From contig CALHTF010000024.1 of assembly GCA_938038815.1 (NCBI GenBank), forward strand, positions 20,158-84,157: a DNA stretch of 64,000 nucleotides, in the 5' to 3' direction. Under the pieces are notes generated by a model. The model made no database searches, had not been told where the DNA came from, and saw only the letters and a list, made by a program, of their open reading frames with translations. The translations under genes and the position numbers were made by a program. Shown here piece by piece: positions 18,327 to 27,221 of this stretch. Source of the stretch: an uncultured Acidimicrobiales bacterium (GTDB taxonomy: Bacteria > Actinomycetota > Acidimicrobiia > Acidimicrobiales > SHLQ01). How positions within the stretch are numbered: position 1 is the first letter of the stretch; every line of letters begins with the position of its first letter.

Positions 18327-19747
18327 TCGCGAACCGGTCCGCGAAAGGTCATCGTGAATCGTGTGCCGCCGTCGCCGTCGATAGGTGAAACTACGTCGAT
18401 ACCACCATGGGCATCGGCGACCTGCTTGACCAGTGCCAGGCCGATCCCTGCGGTTCCACGTACCGATTCGTCTGCTTGGTAGTAGCGCTCGAATATTACG
18501 TCGCGCTGTTCCAGCGGGATACCCGGACCGTGATCGGTCACCGAAAGCAGGGTGGTGGTGTCGCTGGTAGCAACGTCGATCTCGATCGGTACTCCAACGG
18601 GTGAGTAGCGTGCCGCGTTTTCTACCAGGTTGATCAACGCCCGCTGCACGCTTGCACCTTCGATCCCGAGGAGAAGCGACTGCGGTCCGCGAATAGCAAC
18701 CGGAACCATAGGATTCAGCACTCGATGCTGGTCGGCTACTCGGGCAACGATTGCCATCAGGTCGTTGTCGATCTGTTGCAACGCATGATTCGCAGCTCGA
18801 CCTTCGAGAAGTAGCTCATCGATGGTGGTTTGTAGCCGGTCGATCAGCCCTTGGCTTCGTTCGGCGGCCGCTCGATAGTCGGCGACGGAGGCACTATCGG
18901 CGTCCAGTACCAGTTCGTTGTTGAGCGCGAGAGCGGCCAACGGAGTTCGGAGTTCATGACTTGCGTCTTCGAGCATCCGTTGCTGGGTACCCGATGAGGT
19001 AGCGAGGCGATCGAGCATCTGGTCGAAGCTGTCAGCCAGCTCTCGCACCTCGCGGGTACCGCCCCGAAGATCGATTCGACGATCGAGCGAGCCCGCCTGA
19101 ATTTCGTTCGCGACCGCCGTGATTTCCGCCATGGGAGCCACGGCCCGCCTTGACCAAAACCAGACCGCTCCGACGCCTCCCATCATGAGTGCCACGGTGG
19201 CAACCAGCACCTCGGTCGGGACGACCCCGGTGGGCTTGGCGATTTCGGATGCCTCGGGTTCTTCATCACCCATGATGATTTCGTTGTCCTCGATGGAACT
19301 AGAGAACACGAACAACATCACGAGCAAGGGAATGACGACCGCTCCGATTCCGAACAGCGCAAGGTTGTCTCGAAGCGAGCCAAAAGATCTGGTTCCGCGC
19401 AAGCCCAACCCGCTGGCCCCCAGAACCAACGTCAGCAAGAGTGCGATGGCGACTCCGGCGGGATCGGCTGAACCATCGGCGAGTAGTCCAACAAACACGG
19501 TGGCCATCAGCGCAGCCAAGAACAGGAGCACCGTGCTTACGCTTCGACGAATCCGACCATCGCCATAGATGGGTCTTTCCACTCGTCGAAGGACGGTCGC
19601 CGCGGTCAGCAGAAGTACTACGGCCAAGAACAAAGGCAGCGGGGCATCGGCCGCTGGGTCCCCTCCCTCGACAAGCAGAGCGACGAACATCAGGGCAAAG
19701 AATGCGCCCGTTACGAGACACACGGTGCCAAAGATCCGCTCTTTCAT
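18323..19747 (-). CDS. membrane sensor histidine kinase of the ABC exporter cassette
   Basis: 474 residues. Five or six helices occupy the first 200 residues (about 4-26, 38-54, 70-90, 98-116, 130-150, 178-199). A HAMP-like linker (PMAEITAVANEI) follows. The HisKA box is DASHELRTPL with His264. N box NLVENAARYSP, G1 DHGPGIP, and G2 GIGLALVKQV. Only short external loops are seen, as in kinases that sense through an associated transporter. Its start overlaps the stop of the response regulator gene (ATGA). It is last in a four-gene coupled operon with the ABC transporter at 20435-23625. Confidence 0.9.
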   Translation of the reverse strand: MKERIFGTVCLVTGAFFALMFVALLVEGGDPAADAPLPLFLAVVLLLTAATVLRRVERPIYGDGRIRRSVSTVLLFLAALMATVFVGLLADGSADPAGVAIALLLTLVLGASGLGLRGTRSFGSLRDNLALFGIGAVVIPLLVMLFVFSSSIEDNEIIMGDEEPEASEIAKPTGVVPTEVLVATVALMMGGVGAVWFWSRRAVAPMAEITAVANEIQAGSLDRRIDLRGGTREVRELADSFDQMLDRLATSSGTQQRMLEDASHELRTPLAALALNNELVLDADSASVADYRAAAERSQGLIDRLQTTIDELLLEGRAANHALQQIDNDLMAIVARVADQHRVLNPMVPVAIRGPQSLLLGIEGASVQRALINLVENAARYSPVGVPIEIDVATSDTTTLLSVTDHGPGIPLEQRDVIFERYYQADESVRGTAGIGLALVKQVADAHGGIDVVSPIDGDGGTRFTMTFRGPVRD

Positions 19748-20442
19748 GAGGTGTCGGCTGCGTGGCCGAATCGGTACCCCACGCCCTTGATCGTCTCGAT
19801 AACGGCCGGCTCGCCCAGCTTCTTGCGCAAACGACTAAGGATCACCCGAACACTGCTGGTGAACTCGTTGGCATTGGAGTCCCAGCAGTGTTCGAGCAGG
19901 TCTTCGCTCGACACCACCTCTCCAGCGTGCATGGCGAAGTATCGCAGCACGGCGAACTCTCGACCGGTCAGGTCGAGCGACACGCCGCCCCTCGTCGCCA
20001 CATGGGCTGCGCCATCGACGACCACATCGCCGACGATCAGCGGGCCGCCCGTCTCGTCGCTCCGCCGAGCTAAGGCGCGAATACGAGCGTTTAGTTCGGC
20101 CATGCGAAACGGCTTTACCAGATAGTCGTCGGCGCCGGCATCGAGTCCGGCGACCCGATCGGTCACGGCATCGCGGGCGGTGAGCATCAGAATACGGCGG
20201 GGCCTTGCGAGCACACCGTCGCCTTTAGCCGACCTCAGACGTCGACACAGGTCGAGGCCCTCTCCGTCGGGAAGACCAAGGTCGAGGCACACGACATCGT
20301 AGGTCGTGGCAATGAGCAATTGTTCGGCGTCGGCAAGGGTTGCTGCGTGGTCGACGGCCAGGTGCTCTTGACGTAACCCAAGGAGCACCACCTCGGCTAG
20401 ATCGGCGTCGTCTTCGACAAGTAATACCCGCATCTCAAGCAA
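19744..20442 (-). CDS. OmpR/PhoB-family response regulator
   Basis: 232 residues (Met4 could also be the start). The receiver domain has acidic residues EDD at 10-12, phospho-acceptor Asp54 in CLDLGLPDG and Lys in VKPF near residue 120. The C-terminal winged helix contains LDLTGREFAVLRYF and the recognition region SSVRVILSRLRKKLG, ending in IKGVGYRFG. The first 8 bases overlap the end of the permease gene, so translation is probably coupled. Likely controls the adjacent ABC exporter; the inverted repeat at 23622-23658 is the best site candidate. Confidence 0.92.
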   Translation of the reverse strand: MLEMRVLLVEDDADLAEVVLLGLRQEHLAVDHAATLADAEQLLIATTYDVVCLDLGLPDGEGLDLCRRLRSAKGDGVLARPRRILMLTARDAVTDRVAGLDAGADDYLVKPFRMAELNARIRALARRSDETGGPLIVGDVVVDGAAHVATRGGVSLDLTGREFAVLRYFAMHAGEVVSSEDLLEHCWDSNANEFTSSVRVILSRLRKKLGEPAVIETIKGVGYRFGHAADTS

Positions 20443-22864
20443 AGTCTCGCAGATCGAGACCGTCGGCTGACCTTTTGCTTAGCGACCAGCCCATCGCAGC
20501 GGCCAAGAACGGAAAAACGACCAGTGCGGCGAGCAGCGCCGACCAAGGAATCACAAACGGGAACTCGTCGACTTTGCTGCTGAGCATCGGGGCCAAGGGT
20601 AGGTAGCCGATCAGGACCCCGAGCATTGCCCCAACAAGCGCGAGTAGTCCGGCCATGGCGGCCGACATTCGCCGTCCGGTTCGCGGCGATGCACCCTGTG
20701 CTGCGAGCAGCGCTGAGTCGCGGGCAACTTCAGCGGTGAGGAGCATTACCGCTGAGACGGTGATTCCCAACGCAACGCCCAATCCAATGAGGAGACCAAG
20801 TATTCGAAGTGTCGAGCGCGACGGGGTCGGCGATGGCAGTTCGAGACTGGCTCCGGATACGGCGACTTGGCTTATCGCAGCCATGGTCTCGTCGGTGAGC
20901 GAACCGTCGCCCACCGCCAACCAACCAATGGTTGTCAGAGTCGAACCTTTTGCAAGTTCGGGTGAAAAGACAAGTTTGGGAAGCGACCCTGCTCTTGGCC
21001 ACGCGTCGCTAACCGCTATCTCTTCGGGCCCGGCCAGTACCCCGGGAGTCACAACGGAAAGGCCGGGTTCGCTCGCAATTGCCGAGATACCGCCGGTGCC
21101 TAGTGTGTTCTGGTCAAGGCCGAGAGCGGCGAGCAGCTCAGGAGTAGCCAGCACTGCTTGGGTTGCGATGTATTCCTCGCCGTCGTCGAACCCAATGGTG
21201 TCGACCGAGCAGAAGTTGCAAAGGTCGCCGTTGGTGCGTTGACCGGCGACGATGGCGTGTGCGTAGTCGACGCCGTCCTCGTTGAAACCATTGTTGGGTT
21301 CGGGAATCGCCACCTTCAACGGCGCGAACCTGAGCTCTGGGGCTGCTTCGGCTAGCGATCTCATCGCTGACTCGAGAGCTACTTCGTCGATTGTCGCAGG
21401 CACGGCGCTTCGTTGTGGATCCACATCGGGGGCCCACAGCACGAGCTGGTGGTCGGCCAGGTTGGGTGGGCGGCCTTCGGCTCGCTGATCGATCGATGTC
21501 GAAGCCACCGCGATACCGACGGGGATGGCCAACGCTAAAGCGATCGCCGCCACCATTGCCGCCGACCTCCGGTTGTAGCGGGATAGGAATCGGCTCGCGA
21601 GTCGCTCCGCCAGTGGTAGGTGTGCCGCCAGTTGGCCAACAAGCTTCACCAGTAGTGGTGCGATCAACAAAAGGCCGATGGGGGCAAGGACAGTGCCGAT
21701 GACCGCGAACGTGCCGTTTTCGTCTGCGAACCCGGTTGCGAGAAGCACAACGCCGACCACCGCGAGCACCACACCGAACAGCGCTGCTGAACCAACCGGT
21801 TCGGGCTTTGGTCGAGCGGCCGCAAGGAGCGAAGCAATTGGTTGACGGCTCAGTGCTTTGGCCGGTCGACGGGCACCTAGGGTGGCGACAAGGACGCCGA
21901 ATACCAGGCTTGGCAACAGTGCAACGAACGGCACCTCAAAGTTGATCCGGTGGTCTACAGCGGTCTCCATAGCCGACGCGATTCCCCTTGCAACGAAGAA
22001 GCCGAGGAACAACCCGAGCATGGTGCCGATCACCCCGATGATCGCTCCTGAGCTCGCGGCGGCCGAGCGCACGATTCGAGGCGTTGCACCCGCTGCGGCC
22101 AGAAGGCCGTATTGGCGGGTACGGCGTCGAGCAATTACCGCAAAGGCCGAGCCCACCAGCAAGGCGATCTCGAGCATTCCAAAGGCCACGATGACGTTGA
22201 CGAGGATCGTCGCCCCAGTCCGTAGCGAGGTGCCGTCAGAAGATGAGCTGTTAAACGCGACGTTGAGTCGGTGTCGGACCTCGTCGGCGGAGGCGTCGAC
22301 AAGGAAGGTCTGTGCCCGAGGGGCTTGGGCACTCGGGAACACAGCAGGCGCGAGCGCAAAGACAAACTCATCGGACAACTGCGTTGGGTTTTCGACCACC
22401 CCAACAATTTCTACCGTTCGGCCATCAAGCTGAATCGACGTACCAATCGGGGGTTGGTCTGCCAGCGCTTGATCAGTAATCGCGATTTCGGTGCTGCTGG
22501 CTGGCCAACGGCCATTTCGAAGCGCGAAGAGTGGTTCGGTTATTGCGTTCTCGGGATCTGCGGCTCGTAGGTTGATGTCGCCGACCTGACCATCGCGTTC
22601 CAGCGTGGCTCGTTGTACGAGGCCGTACGAAAATCCGCTCTCGTTCAAGGCGTGAGCAAGTGCAACCGAATCAGGACTGTCGACCGCTACCCCGGCGTTA
22701 CCGAATTCGCTTTGGGGTGGCTCGGTCATGTTGTGCACTGCGAGTACCCCGGCCACCGATGCGGCTACGCCGAGAGTGAGCATCACCAAGACGACGACAT
22801 ACTGTCGCCATTCGTTGCGAACGGTTCGCCAACTCCACTTCCAGATAAAGGAGCGAGCGCTCAT
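20435..22864 (-). CDS. FtsX-like ABC transporter permease
   Basis: 809 residues from ATG 22864, which overlaps the ATPase stop (ATGA). An N-terminal helix (about 17-40) is followed by a ~190-residue external region. The first FtsX core has three helices around residues 240-370. Two or more central helices follow, then a second external region with the CNFC cysteine pair and a second FtsX core at the C-terminus. This is the single-chain, two-FtsX-domain type seen in actinobacterial MacB/Bce-like systems. These move or remove peptides and lipids from the outer face of the membrane rather than importing nutrients. Partner of the ATPase at 22861-23625. Confidence 0.9.
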   Translation of the reverse strand: MSARSFIWKWSWRTVRNEWRQYVVVLVMLTLGVAASVAGVLAVHNMTEPPQSEFGNAGVAVDSPDSVALAHALNESGFSYGLVQRATLERDGQVGDINLRAADPENAITEPLFALRNGRWPASSTEIAITDQALADQPPIGTSIQLDGRTVEIVGVVENPTQLSDEFVFALAPAVFPSAQAPRAQTFLVDASADEVRHRLNVAFNSSSSDGTSLRTGATILVNVIVAFGMLEIALLVGSAFAVIARRRTRQYGLLAAAGATPRIVRSAAASSGAIIGVIGTMLGLFLGFFVARGIASAMETAVDHRINFEVPFVALLPSLVFGVLVATLGARRPAKALSRQPIASLLAAARPKPEPVGSAALFGVVLAVVGVVLLATGFADENGTFAVIGTVLAPIGLLLIAPLLVKLVGQLAAHLPLAERLASRFLSRYNRRSAAMVAAIALALAIPVGIAVASTSIDQRAEGRPPNLADHQLVLWAPDVDPQRSAVPATIDEVALESAMRSLAEAAPELRFAPLKVAIPEPNNGFNEDGVDYAHAIVAGQRTNGDLCNFCSVDTIGFDDGEEYIATQAVLATPELLAALGLDQNTLGTGGISAIASEPGLSVVTPGVLAGPEEIAVSDAWPRAGSLPKLVFSPELAKGSTLTTIGWLAVGDGSLTDETMAAISQVAVSGASLELPSPTPSRSTLRILGLLIGLGVALGITVSAVMLLTAEVARDSALLAAQGASPRTGRRMSAAMAGLLALVGAMLGVLIGYLPLAPMLSSKVDEFPFVIPWSALLAALVVFPFLAAAMGWSLSKRSADGLDLRDFA

Positions 22865-23625
22865 TGCGAGCCTCCCTGGCGGTTCATAACTCTTGGGCTT
22901 GGTCGGTAGGTCGACTCCACCCGCCCATCGCGCAGCGTCACAACGCGATCGGCCCACGACGCAACGCTTGGATCATGGGTCACCACAACAACGCCTCGAT
23001 CGGCGGTCTTTGCCTGGTGAAGGAGCTCAAGCACGTTCTGTCCCGTTTGTGAGTCAAGCGCGCCGGTTGGCTCATCGGCGAGCACCAACCGCCGGTCGCC
23101 GATCAGGCCTCTGGCGATCGCCACCCGCTGTCGTTCGCCTCCCGAAAGGTCATCGGGGAACGCGGTACAACGGTCACCCAAGCCAACTTGTTCCAGAAGG
23201 CGCGTTGCTTGCTCTCGCGCTGGTCTCGCGGCACCACCGTCGAGCTCGACCGGCGCCGCCACGTTCTCCACGGCGGTCAACCCATCGAGAAGGTTGAATC
23301 CTTGAAAGACAAACCCGATGTGGCGACGCCGGACCGTCGCCAGTTCGGTGGGCGAAACCTGCTCGAGGCGCTTGCCGACGAACTGCACCGAACCGGCAGT
23401 TGGTTGTTCGAGACCGCCCGCGATCGTGAGCATCGTTGACTTACCGGAACCGCTCGGGCCCATGATGGCCACCATCTCCCCGGGGTCAACGTGAAAGTCG
23501 ACGCCGTCGAGGGCAACCACTTGGTGTGGCGACTCCCCGAACTCACGGCGAATCCCTTCCATGAGAAGCAGATGTTCGCGCCGGTGCGGCAGAGACGGTT
23601 GCGGTAGCGGTGCGGTCGACATCAT
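22861..23625 (-). CDS. MacB/LolD-type ABC transporter ATP-binding protein
   Basis: 254 residues. Walker A GPSGSGKST, Q-loop VFQGFNLLD, signature LSGGERQRVAIARG, Walker B LVLADEPTGALD, and H-loop VVVTHD. The 'FQ.FNLL' and 'TGALD' forms are typical of the MacB/LolD/FtsE subfamily that partners FtsX-like permeases. Start at ATG 23625 (a second ATG follows directly), with GGGAG seven bases upstream. A perfect 9-bp inverted repeat overlaps the start codon. First gene of a coupled cassette: ATPase, permease, response regulator, kinase. Confidence 0.93.
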   Translation of the reverse strand: MMSTAPLPQPSLPHRREHLLLMEGIRREFGESPHQVVALDGVDFHVDPGEMVAIMGPSGSGKSTMLTIAGGLEQPTAGSVQFVGKRLEQVSPTELATVRRRHIGFVFQGFNLLDGLTAVENVAAPVELDGGAARPAREQATRLLEQVGLGDRCTAFPDDLSGGERQRVAIARGLIGDRRLVLADEPTGALDSQTGQNVLELLHQAKTADRGVVVVTHDPSVASWADRVVTLRDGRVESTYRPSPRVMNRQGGSQ

Positions 23626-23658
23626 GAGAACTCCCGTGATTGGAATGGTTTCTCATGA
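23622..23658 (-). promoter_or_regulatory. inverted repeat overlapping the ABC ATPase start codon
   Basis: TCATGAGAA (23622-23630) and its exact complement TTCTCATGA (23650-23658) are separated by 19 bases. One arm includes the ATPase ATG and the spacer contains its ribosome site. It could be a response-regulator operator or an mRNA hairpin that masks initiation. Confidence 0.5.
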
Positions 23659-23675
23659 CGGTGCGCTGGTTGTTG

Positions 23676-24083
23676 TTAACGGTTCGTAAACGCGTTTGTG
23701 GCTCCCACGCCGCGGTCGATCCGGGTCGTCGCTGGCCCGGGGCCGGTAACCGATGCGATGACTTGCGAGAGCTCATCGCTGCTTACCGGTTTGGTCAGGT
23801 AGGCAGTTACGAGGTTGACACGTTCGTCGTTCAACTCCGCACGGTCGAGCACTCCGGTTAGCAGCACGAACGGGATGGGGGAGTCGAGATTTTCTAGCAG
23901 GTCGAGGCCATTGCGCTCGGGCATCTGGTAGTCGCACACGATGAGATCTATCCGAGTGTGAACCTCAACGAGGGCCGACTCGACCGAGTCCGCCTCCACT
24001 ACGTCGAACCCATGTCCGTTGAGCATGTGTCGAAGAACCAAACGCGACACGATGTCGTCATCGACGATAAGTGCGGTGGCCAT
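23676..24083 (-). CDS. stand-alone response regulator receiver protein
   Basis: 135 residues, a single receiver domain with no output domain. It has the acidic triad DDD at 8-10, phospho-acceptor Asp51 in VCDYQMPE, Thr in LLTGV and Lys in LTKPVS. A short basic C-terminal tail follows. Its ATG overlaps the last base of the STAS gene upstream. As the last gene of the H-NOX/partner-switch series, it is a natural acceptor for the HPt domain encoded at 31339-32862, acting through protein contact. That pairing is inferred from gene order. Confidence 0.88.
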   Translation of the reverse strand: MATALIVDDDIVSRLVLRHMLNGHGFDVVEADSVESALVEVHTRIDLIVCDYQMPERNGLDLLENLDSPIPFVLLTGVLDRAELNDERVNLVTAYLTKPVSSDELSQVIASVTGPGPATTRIDRGVGATNAFTNR

Positions 24084-24421
24084 TACCAGTTGCGCAACGC
24101 GTCAGCGGTGGATGCAGACATAGAAAAGACTCTGTCGAAACGCGTGAGTTCGAAAACCCGCATCGCGTCGGGGCTGATCGGAGAGACAAGTCGAAGATCT
24201 CCCCCTTGTGACCGAGCGTCTTTCATGCCCTTCACAAGCGCCGCGAGCCCTGCACTATCGACGAACTCAACCTTGGAGAGATCGACGACGATTCGGCGCT
24301 TACCAATACGTAGATGGGCGGTAATCATCTCCCGAAGCGGGCCAGCTTCAAGGGCGTCGAGTCGACCGGTCAGCTCAACGGTGCTGATCGTCATATCAAA
24401 GTTCGCGGTGGACATTTCCAT
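24083..24421 (-). CDS. STAS-domain anti-sigma factor antagonist (RsbV-like)
   Basis: 112 residues of STAS fold. The segment VDLSKVEFVDSAGLAALV carries the conserved phosphorylatable Ser56 after Asp55, the residue controlled by the RsbW-like kinase and SpoIIE phosphatase in partner switching. It lies directly downstream of the RsbW-like gene and upstream of the receiver gene. In the family, the unphosphorylated form binds the anti-sigma kinase and frees its target. One of two STAS proteins in this operon (the other at 26071-26379). Confidence 0.9.
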   Translation of the reverse strand: MEMSTANFDMTISTVELTGRLDALEAGPLREMITAHLRIGKRRIVVDLSKVEFVDSAGLAALVKGMKDARSQGGDLRLVSPISPDAMRVFELTRFDRVFSMSASTADALRNW

Positions 24422-24469
24422 AACGTTTTGTTCGACAAACCCACTCCCTGGCTTGAGCCGGAACTTGAT

Positions 24470-24865
24470 TTACAACGCGAATGTGAGGGTCCAGACGTTG
24501 GTCTGCTCCACGCGCTCGTGTTCCACCGATGTCGCAAGCTGCTCCACGATGAGCAAGCCGTACCCGCGAACTCGGGGTTCGCCGTCGAGCGGCAACGGTT
24601 CTTGGGTCACGTAACAATCGCCGTGGTCGATCATACGGATCGTCACCGACTCTGCCGCAGTTTCGGCAACAAACCGGAGGGTGTCCTCGGCGTTGTTTGC
24701 ATGATCGATGCTATTGGTCGCAATCTCGTGGACCGCGAGTTCGATGCCACCGATAGCGGCGGACACGCGAGCTTCGCCAGCGGGGGCGAGGGCTTCCTCT
24801 AGCCAGGGTCGGATACCTCGTATCGCTTCGAAACTGTTCGCCACGATCAACTCGGTGGTTAGCAT
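24470..24865 (-). CDS. RsbW-like serine-protein kinase/anti-sigma factor (GHKL ATPase)
   Basis: 131 residues. The N box ELAVHEIATNSIDHA and the G box RGYGLLIVEQLA identify a HATPase_c_2 domain of the RsbW/SpoIIAB class. A G1-like IDHGDCYV precedes it. Its first 7 bases overlap the end of the phosphatase gene. By family precedent it phosphorylates the STAS serine and holds a sigma factor or another target. No sigma factor gene is present in this operon, so its target is elsewhere or is not a sigma factor. Confidence 0.88.
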   Translation of the reverse strand: MLTTELIVANSFEAIRGIRPWLEEALAPAGEARVSAAIGGIELAVHEIATNSIDHANNAEDTLRFVAETAAESVTIRMIDHGDCYVTQEPLPLDGEPRVRGYGLLIVEQLATSVEHERVEQTNVWTLTFAL

Positions 24866-26052
24866 GACGACTCACCTGGGTCGGCGAAGAACGTAAGCAA
24901 CGTGCGGTCATCGCCTTGCGGCTCTGCGCCGGCAAAGTCCGAAACGGCTGCGAAAACCGCCTTGCCGAGTCCGTCTGCGCACATGGCATCACTGACGAGA
25001 AGTGCTTCCAGCCGTTCGTCACCAAACATGCCGCCAACCATATTCAGCTGTTCGACCAGACCATCCGATGCGGCGATGAATCGGTCGCCCGGGCCCAGCT
25101 GGTGAGTGCACGCCTCGACCGACTCGACCGGCAAAACCCCAATGGGGGGTAGCTGCGCAGCCAACGGCTGAAAGGTCGCGTTCCGAACGATTCCCACGGG
25201 GCTGTGCCCAGCGTTGCAGGTTTGAAGGATTCCGCTTGTGAGGTTGTAGGACCCGACCAGAAGCGTCACGAAGAGGCCCGCATCGGCAAGTGTCTCGTAG
25301 ACCCACGAGTCGATCGTCGTCAAGATTGCTGCGGCTCCTGATTCACCGACCGAGGCAAAAGCCGCGTTTGAGGCGGAGATGGTCGTTGTCATCATGAGTG
25401 CGGCGGGTAACCCTTTGCCCGAAACGTCACCGACGACAAAATGAAACGTGTCGTCGACAAGGGCGAAGGTAAAGAGGTCACCTCCGGCTGCCCGGGCGGG
25501 TGACGAGTGGGCGAAAAGGTCGAGTCGGCCCGACTCTGGACGCCATCTGGGAAGTGCACGTTGTGCGAGTTCTGAGGCGGTGTCGTGATCGCGTGCCTTG
25601 ACGGCCTGATCGAGACCGGCCTGGTGCATACGGGCCCGATGTATTGCACCGACCAGCATCTTTCCGACCGCGCCGAGGAGCTTCTTATCGGCCGTGCCGA
25701 AAGGTGAAGACTTGCGAAGCGCTCCGAGGTCGACGGTTGTTCCGTCCGGGGTTTGCACGGGAACACTGGTGGCGCTCGAGTCGCCAGCTTGGACCGGAAT
25801 GCGGTGAACAGCCTCAAGTGCTGCGACGTCGTTCGGCGGACCGATCGAGTAGTTGCGGTCAGCCCTCAGCAACAATGCGTCGGCTCCCAAGATCGACTTC
25901 GCTCGGTCCAGGATCGCAAGCACCGCCCGCTGCTCATCGAGAGACTCGATGGTCAGCGAAACAAGATCGTAGAGACCAAGAAGCTGATCGTTTGTTTCGA
26001 CGAGCGCGCCAGCGAGCAGGTCGGTCTCGGAATTGGTGGTTGGCGGTTTCAC
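24859..26052 (-). CDS. GAF-like plus SpoIIE/PP2C-type serine phosphatase
   Basis: 397 residues. The N-terminal ~145 residues look like a GAF-type sensory module (LTIESLDEQRAVLAIL..ADALLLRA). The PP2C/SpoIIE domain has GGDLFTF (Asp192), GDVSGKGLPAALMM (Asp209), ASDGLVEQ and DDRTLL, so the metal-binding aspartates are intact. It should dephosphorylate one or both of the STAS proteins of the same operon, the activating step of a partner switch. The GAF region could sense a small ligand, but no binding residues are diagnostic. No membrane helices. Confidence 0.9.
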   Translation of the reverse strand: MKPPTTNSETDLLAGALVETNDQLLGLYDLVSLTIESLDEQRAVLAILDRAKSILGADALLLRADRNYSIGPPNDVAALEAVHRIPVQAGDSSATSVPVQTPDGTTVDLGALRKSSPFGTADKKLLGAVGKMLVGAIHRARMHQAGLDQAVKARDHDTASELAQRALPRWRPESGRLDLFAHSSPARAAGGDLFTFALVDDTFHFVVGDVSGKGLPAALMMTTTISASNAAFASVGESGAAAILTTIDSWVYETLADAGLFVTLLVGSYNLTSGILQTCNAGHSPVGIVRNATFQPLAAQLPPIGVLPVESVEACTHQLGPGDRFIAASDGLVEQLNMVGGMFGDERLEALLVSDAMCADGLGKAVFAAVSDFAGAEPQGDDRTLLTFFADPGESSC

Positions 26053-26070
26053 GGTTGGCGCCGGACCCGG

Positions 26071-26379
26071 CTACCGGATGGTGAATGCGGCATCGAGCTT
26101 GGTGAGCTCGAGAATCACTCGGACAGGATCAGACGGCGAAACGAGCGCAAGATCGCCTCCCGCTTCCCGGCACCGCTTCATGCCTCGCACCAGTTCGGCG
26201 AGGGCCGTGGAGTCGACGAATTCGACGTCGGTGAGAACGACGGCGAGATCGTGGTGTCCGTTGTCCATCGCGGCGTCGAGGGCGTCGCGGAACGCGGGTG
26301 CCTCGTGAGCGTCGAAGCGGCCACGCAAGGTCAGCGACCTAGTCGTCGGAGCTGGTGTTTCGGTAACGGAGATATCCAT
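26071..26379 (-). CDS. STAS-domain protein (second anti-sigma factor antagonist)
   Basis: 102 residues, STAS fold. Serine 57 in EFVDSTALAELV occupies the conserved phosphorylation position, and 'SLTLRGRFDAHEAPAFRDAL' matches the N-terminal half of the family. It is separated from the phosphatase by 18 bases and from the GT2 gene by 8, tying the partner-switching set to the glycan genes. It resembles the STAS protein at 24083-24421 and is probably an ancient paralogue with another partner. Confidence 0.88.
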   Translation of the reverse strand: MDISVTETPAPTTRSLTLRGRFDAHEAPAFRDALDAAMDNGHHDLAVVLTDVEFVDSTALAELVRGMKRCREAGGDLALVSPSDPVRVILELTKLDAAFTIR

Positions 26380-26387
26380 GAGATTCC

Positions 26388-27221
26388 TTACGCTGCCTGT
26401 CGGCCTTCGCCAGCGATTTCTGAGCTGTGGGTTGGACGTACGTGGTTGTCGGCGTCGTAGCGGCCTCGCAGATCATTGGTCCGAATTACCGCAAGGTCTC
26501 GGAGAAACTCGACGGCGACCTTTGCGGCATCGACCTTTGAGCCCGGCGCATCGATCCAGGTGACCGGCACTTCCGCGGTTTGCAGTCCGAAACGTCTGGC
26601 GAGGTACAGGACCTCAAGGTCGAAGCTGAACTCGTCGACCAGTTGGCGGGCAAACAACAGCTCGGCCGCTTCGGCGGTGAACATCTTGAACCCACACTGC
26701 GTGTCGGCGACCGGAATCCGAAACAGCGTCTTGACGATGGTCTGCAGCCCGAAGCTGAAGATTTTGCGTGACATCGACTTGTTGGCCACGTCGGCGTCGG
26801 CCCCTGCTCGCGATCCAACAACAACATCGAAACCTTCATTGACTTTGGCAAGCAGGTCCCCGAACTGCTCGATCGGCGTCGATTGGTCGGCATCGGCGAA
26901 CAGCACGATTTCGCCTTGGCTGGCGAAGATGCCCCGCCGCACCGCTTTGCCCTTGCCGCCGTTCTGGTCGGCGATCAAAAGGGTGAGATTGACGAGATCG
27001 AGTTCGCTCACGAGGTCAACCGTCGTGTCCGTCGAGCCGTCGTCGGCCACGATAAGTTCCCAGGGCTCGTCCAAGGTGCACATGTGCGAGGCGATAGCGC
27101 CGATGGTCGGCACGATCCGGAATTCTTCGTTATACGCCGGGATAACGACGGAGTATTTGGGCTTCGTCGTGAGGGGCGTCGAGGCCCAGTGGCGGTACTT
27201 CGCCAAGTTGGATTCGGTCAT
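26388..27221 (-). CDS. GT2-family glycosyltransferase, dolichyl/polyprenyl-phosphate hexosyltransferase-like
   Basis: 277 residues. It has the GT-A opening SVVIPAYNEE, the nucleotide-binding VADDGSTD, the metal-binding FADADQSTP (DxD) and the acceptor-side 'DTQCGFKMF', which is typical of dolichyl-phosphate beta-glucosyltransferases (ALG5-like). It probably loads a sugar onto a polyprenyl phosphate at the inner membrane face. No transmembrane helices are seen at the C-terminus, so it would be peripheral. The first 4 bases overlap the flippase gene (ATGA-type coupling). Confidence 0.9.
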   Translation of the reverse strand: MTESNLAKYRHWASTPLTTKPKYSVVIPAYNEEFRIVPTIGAIASHMCTLDEPWELIVADDGSTDTTVDLVSELDLVNLTLLIADQNGGKGKAVRRGIFASQGEIVLFADADQSTPIEQFGDLLAKVNEGFDVVVGSRAGADADVANKSMSRKIFSFGLQTIVKTLFRIPVADTQCGFKMFTAEAAELLFARQLVDEFSFDLEVLYLARRFGLQTAEVPVTWIDAPGSKVDAAKVAVEFLRDLAVIRTNDLRGRYDADNHVRPTHSSEIAGEGRQAA

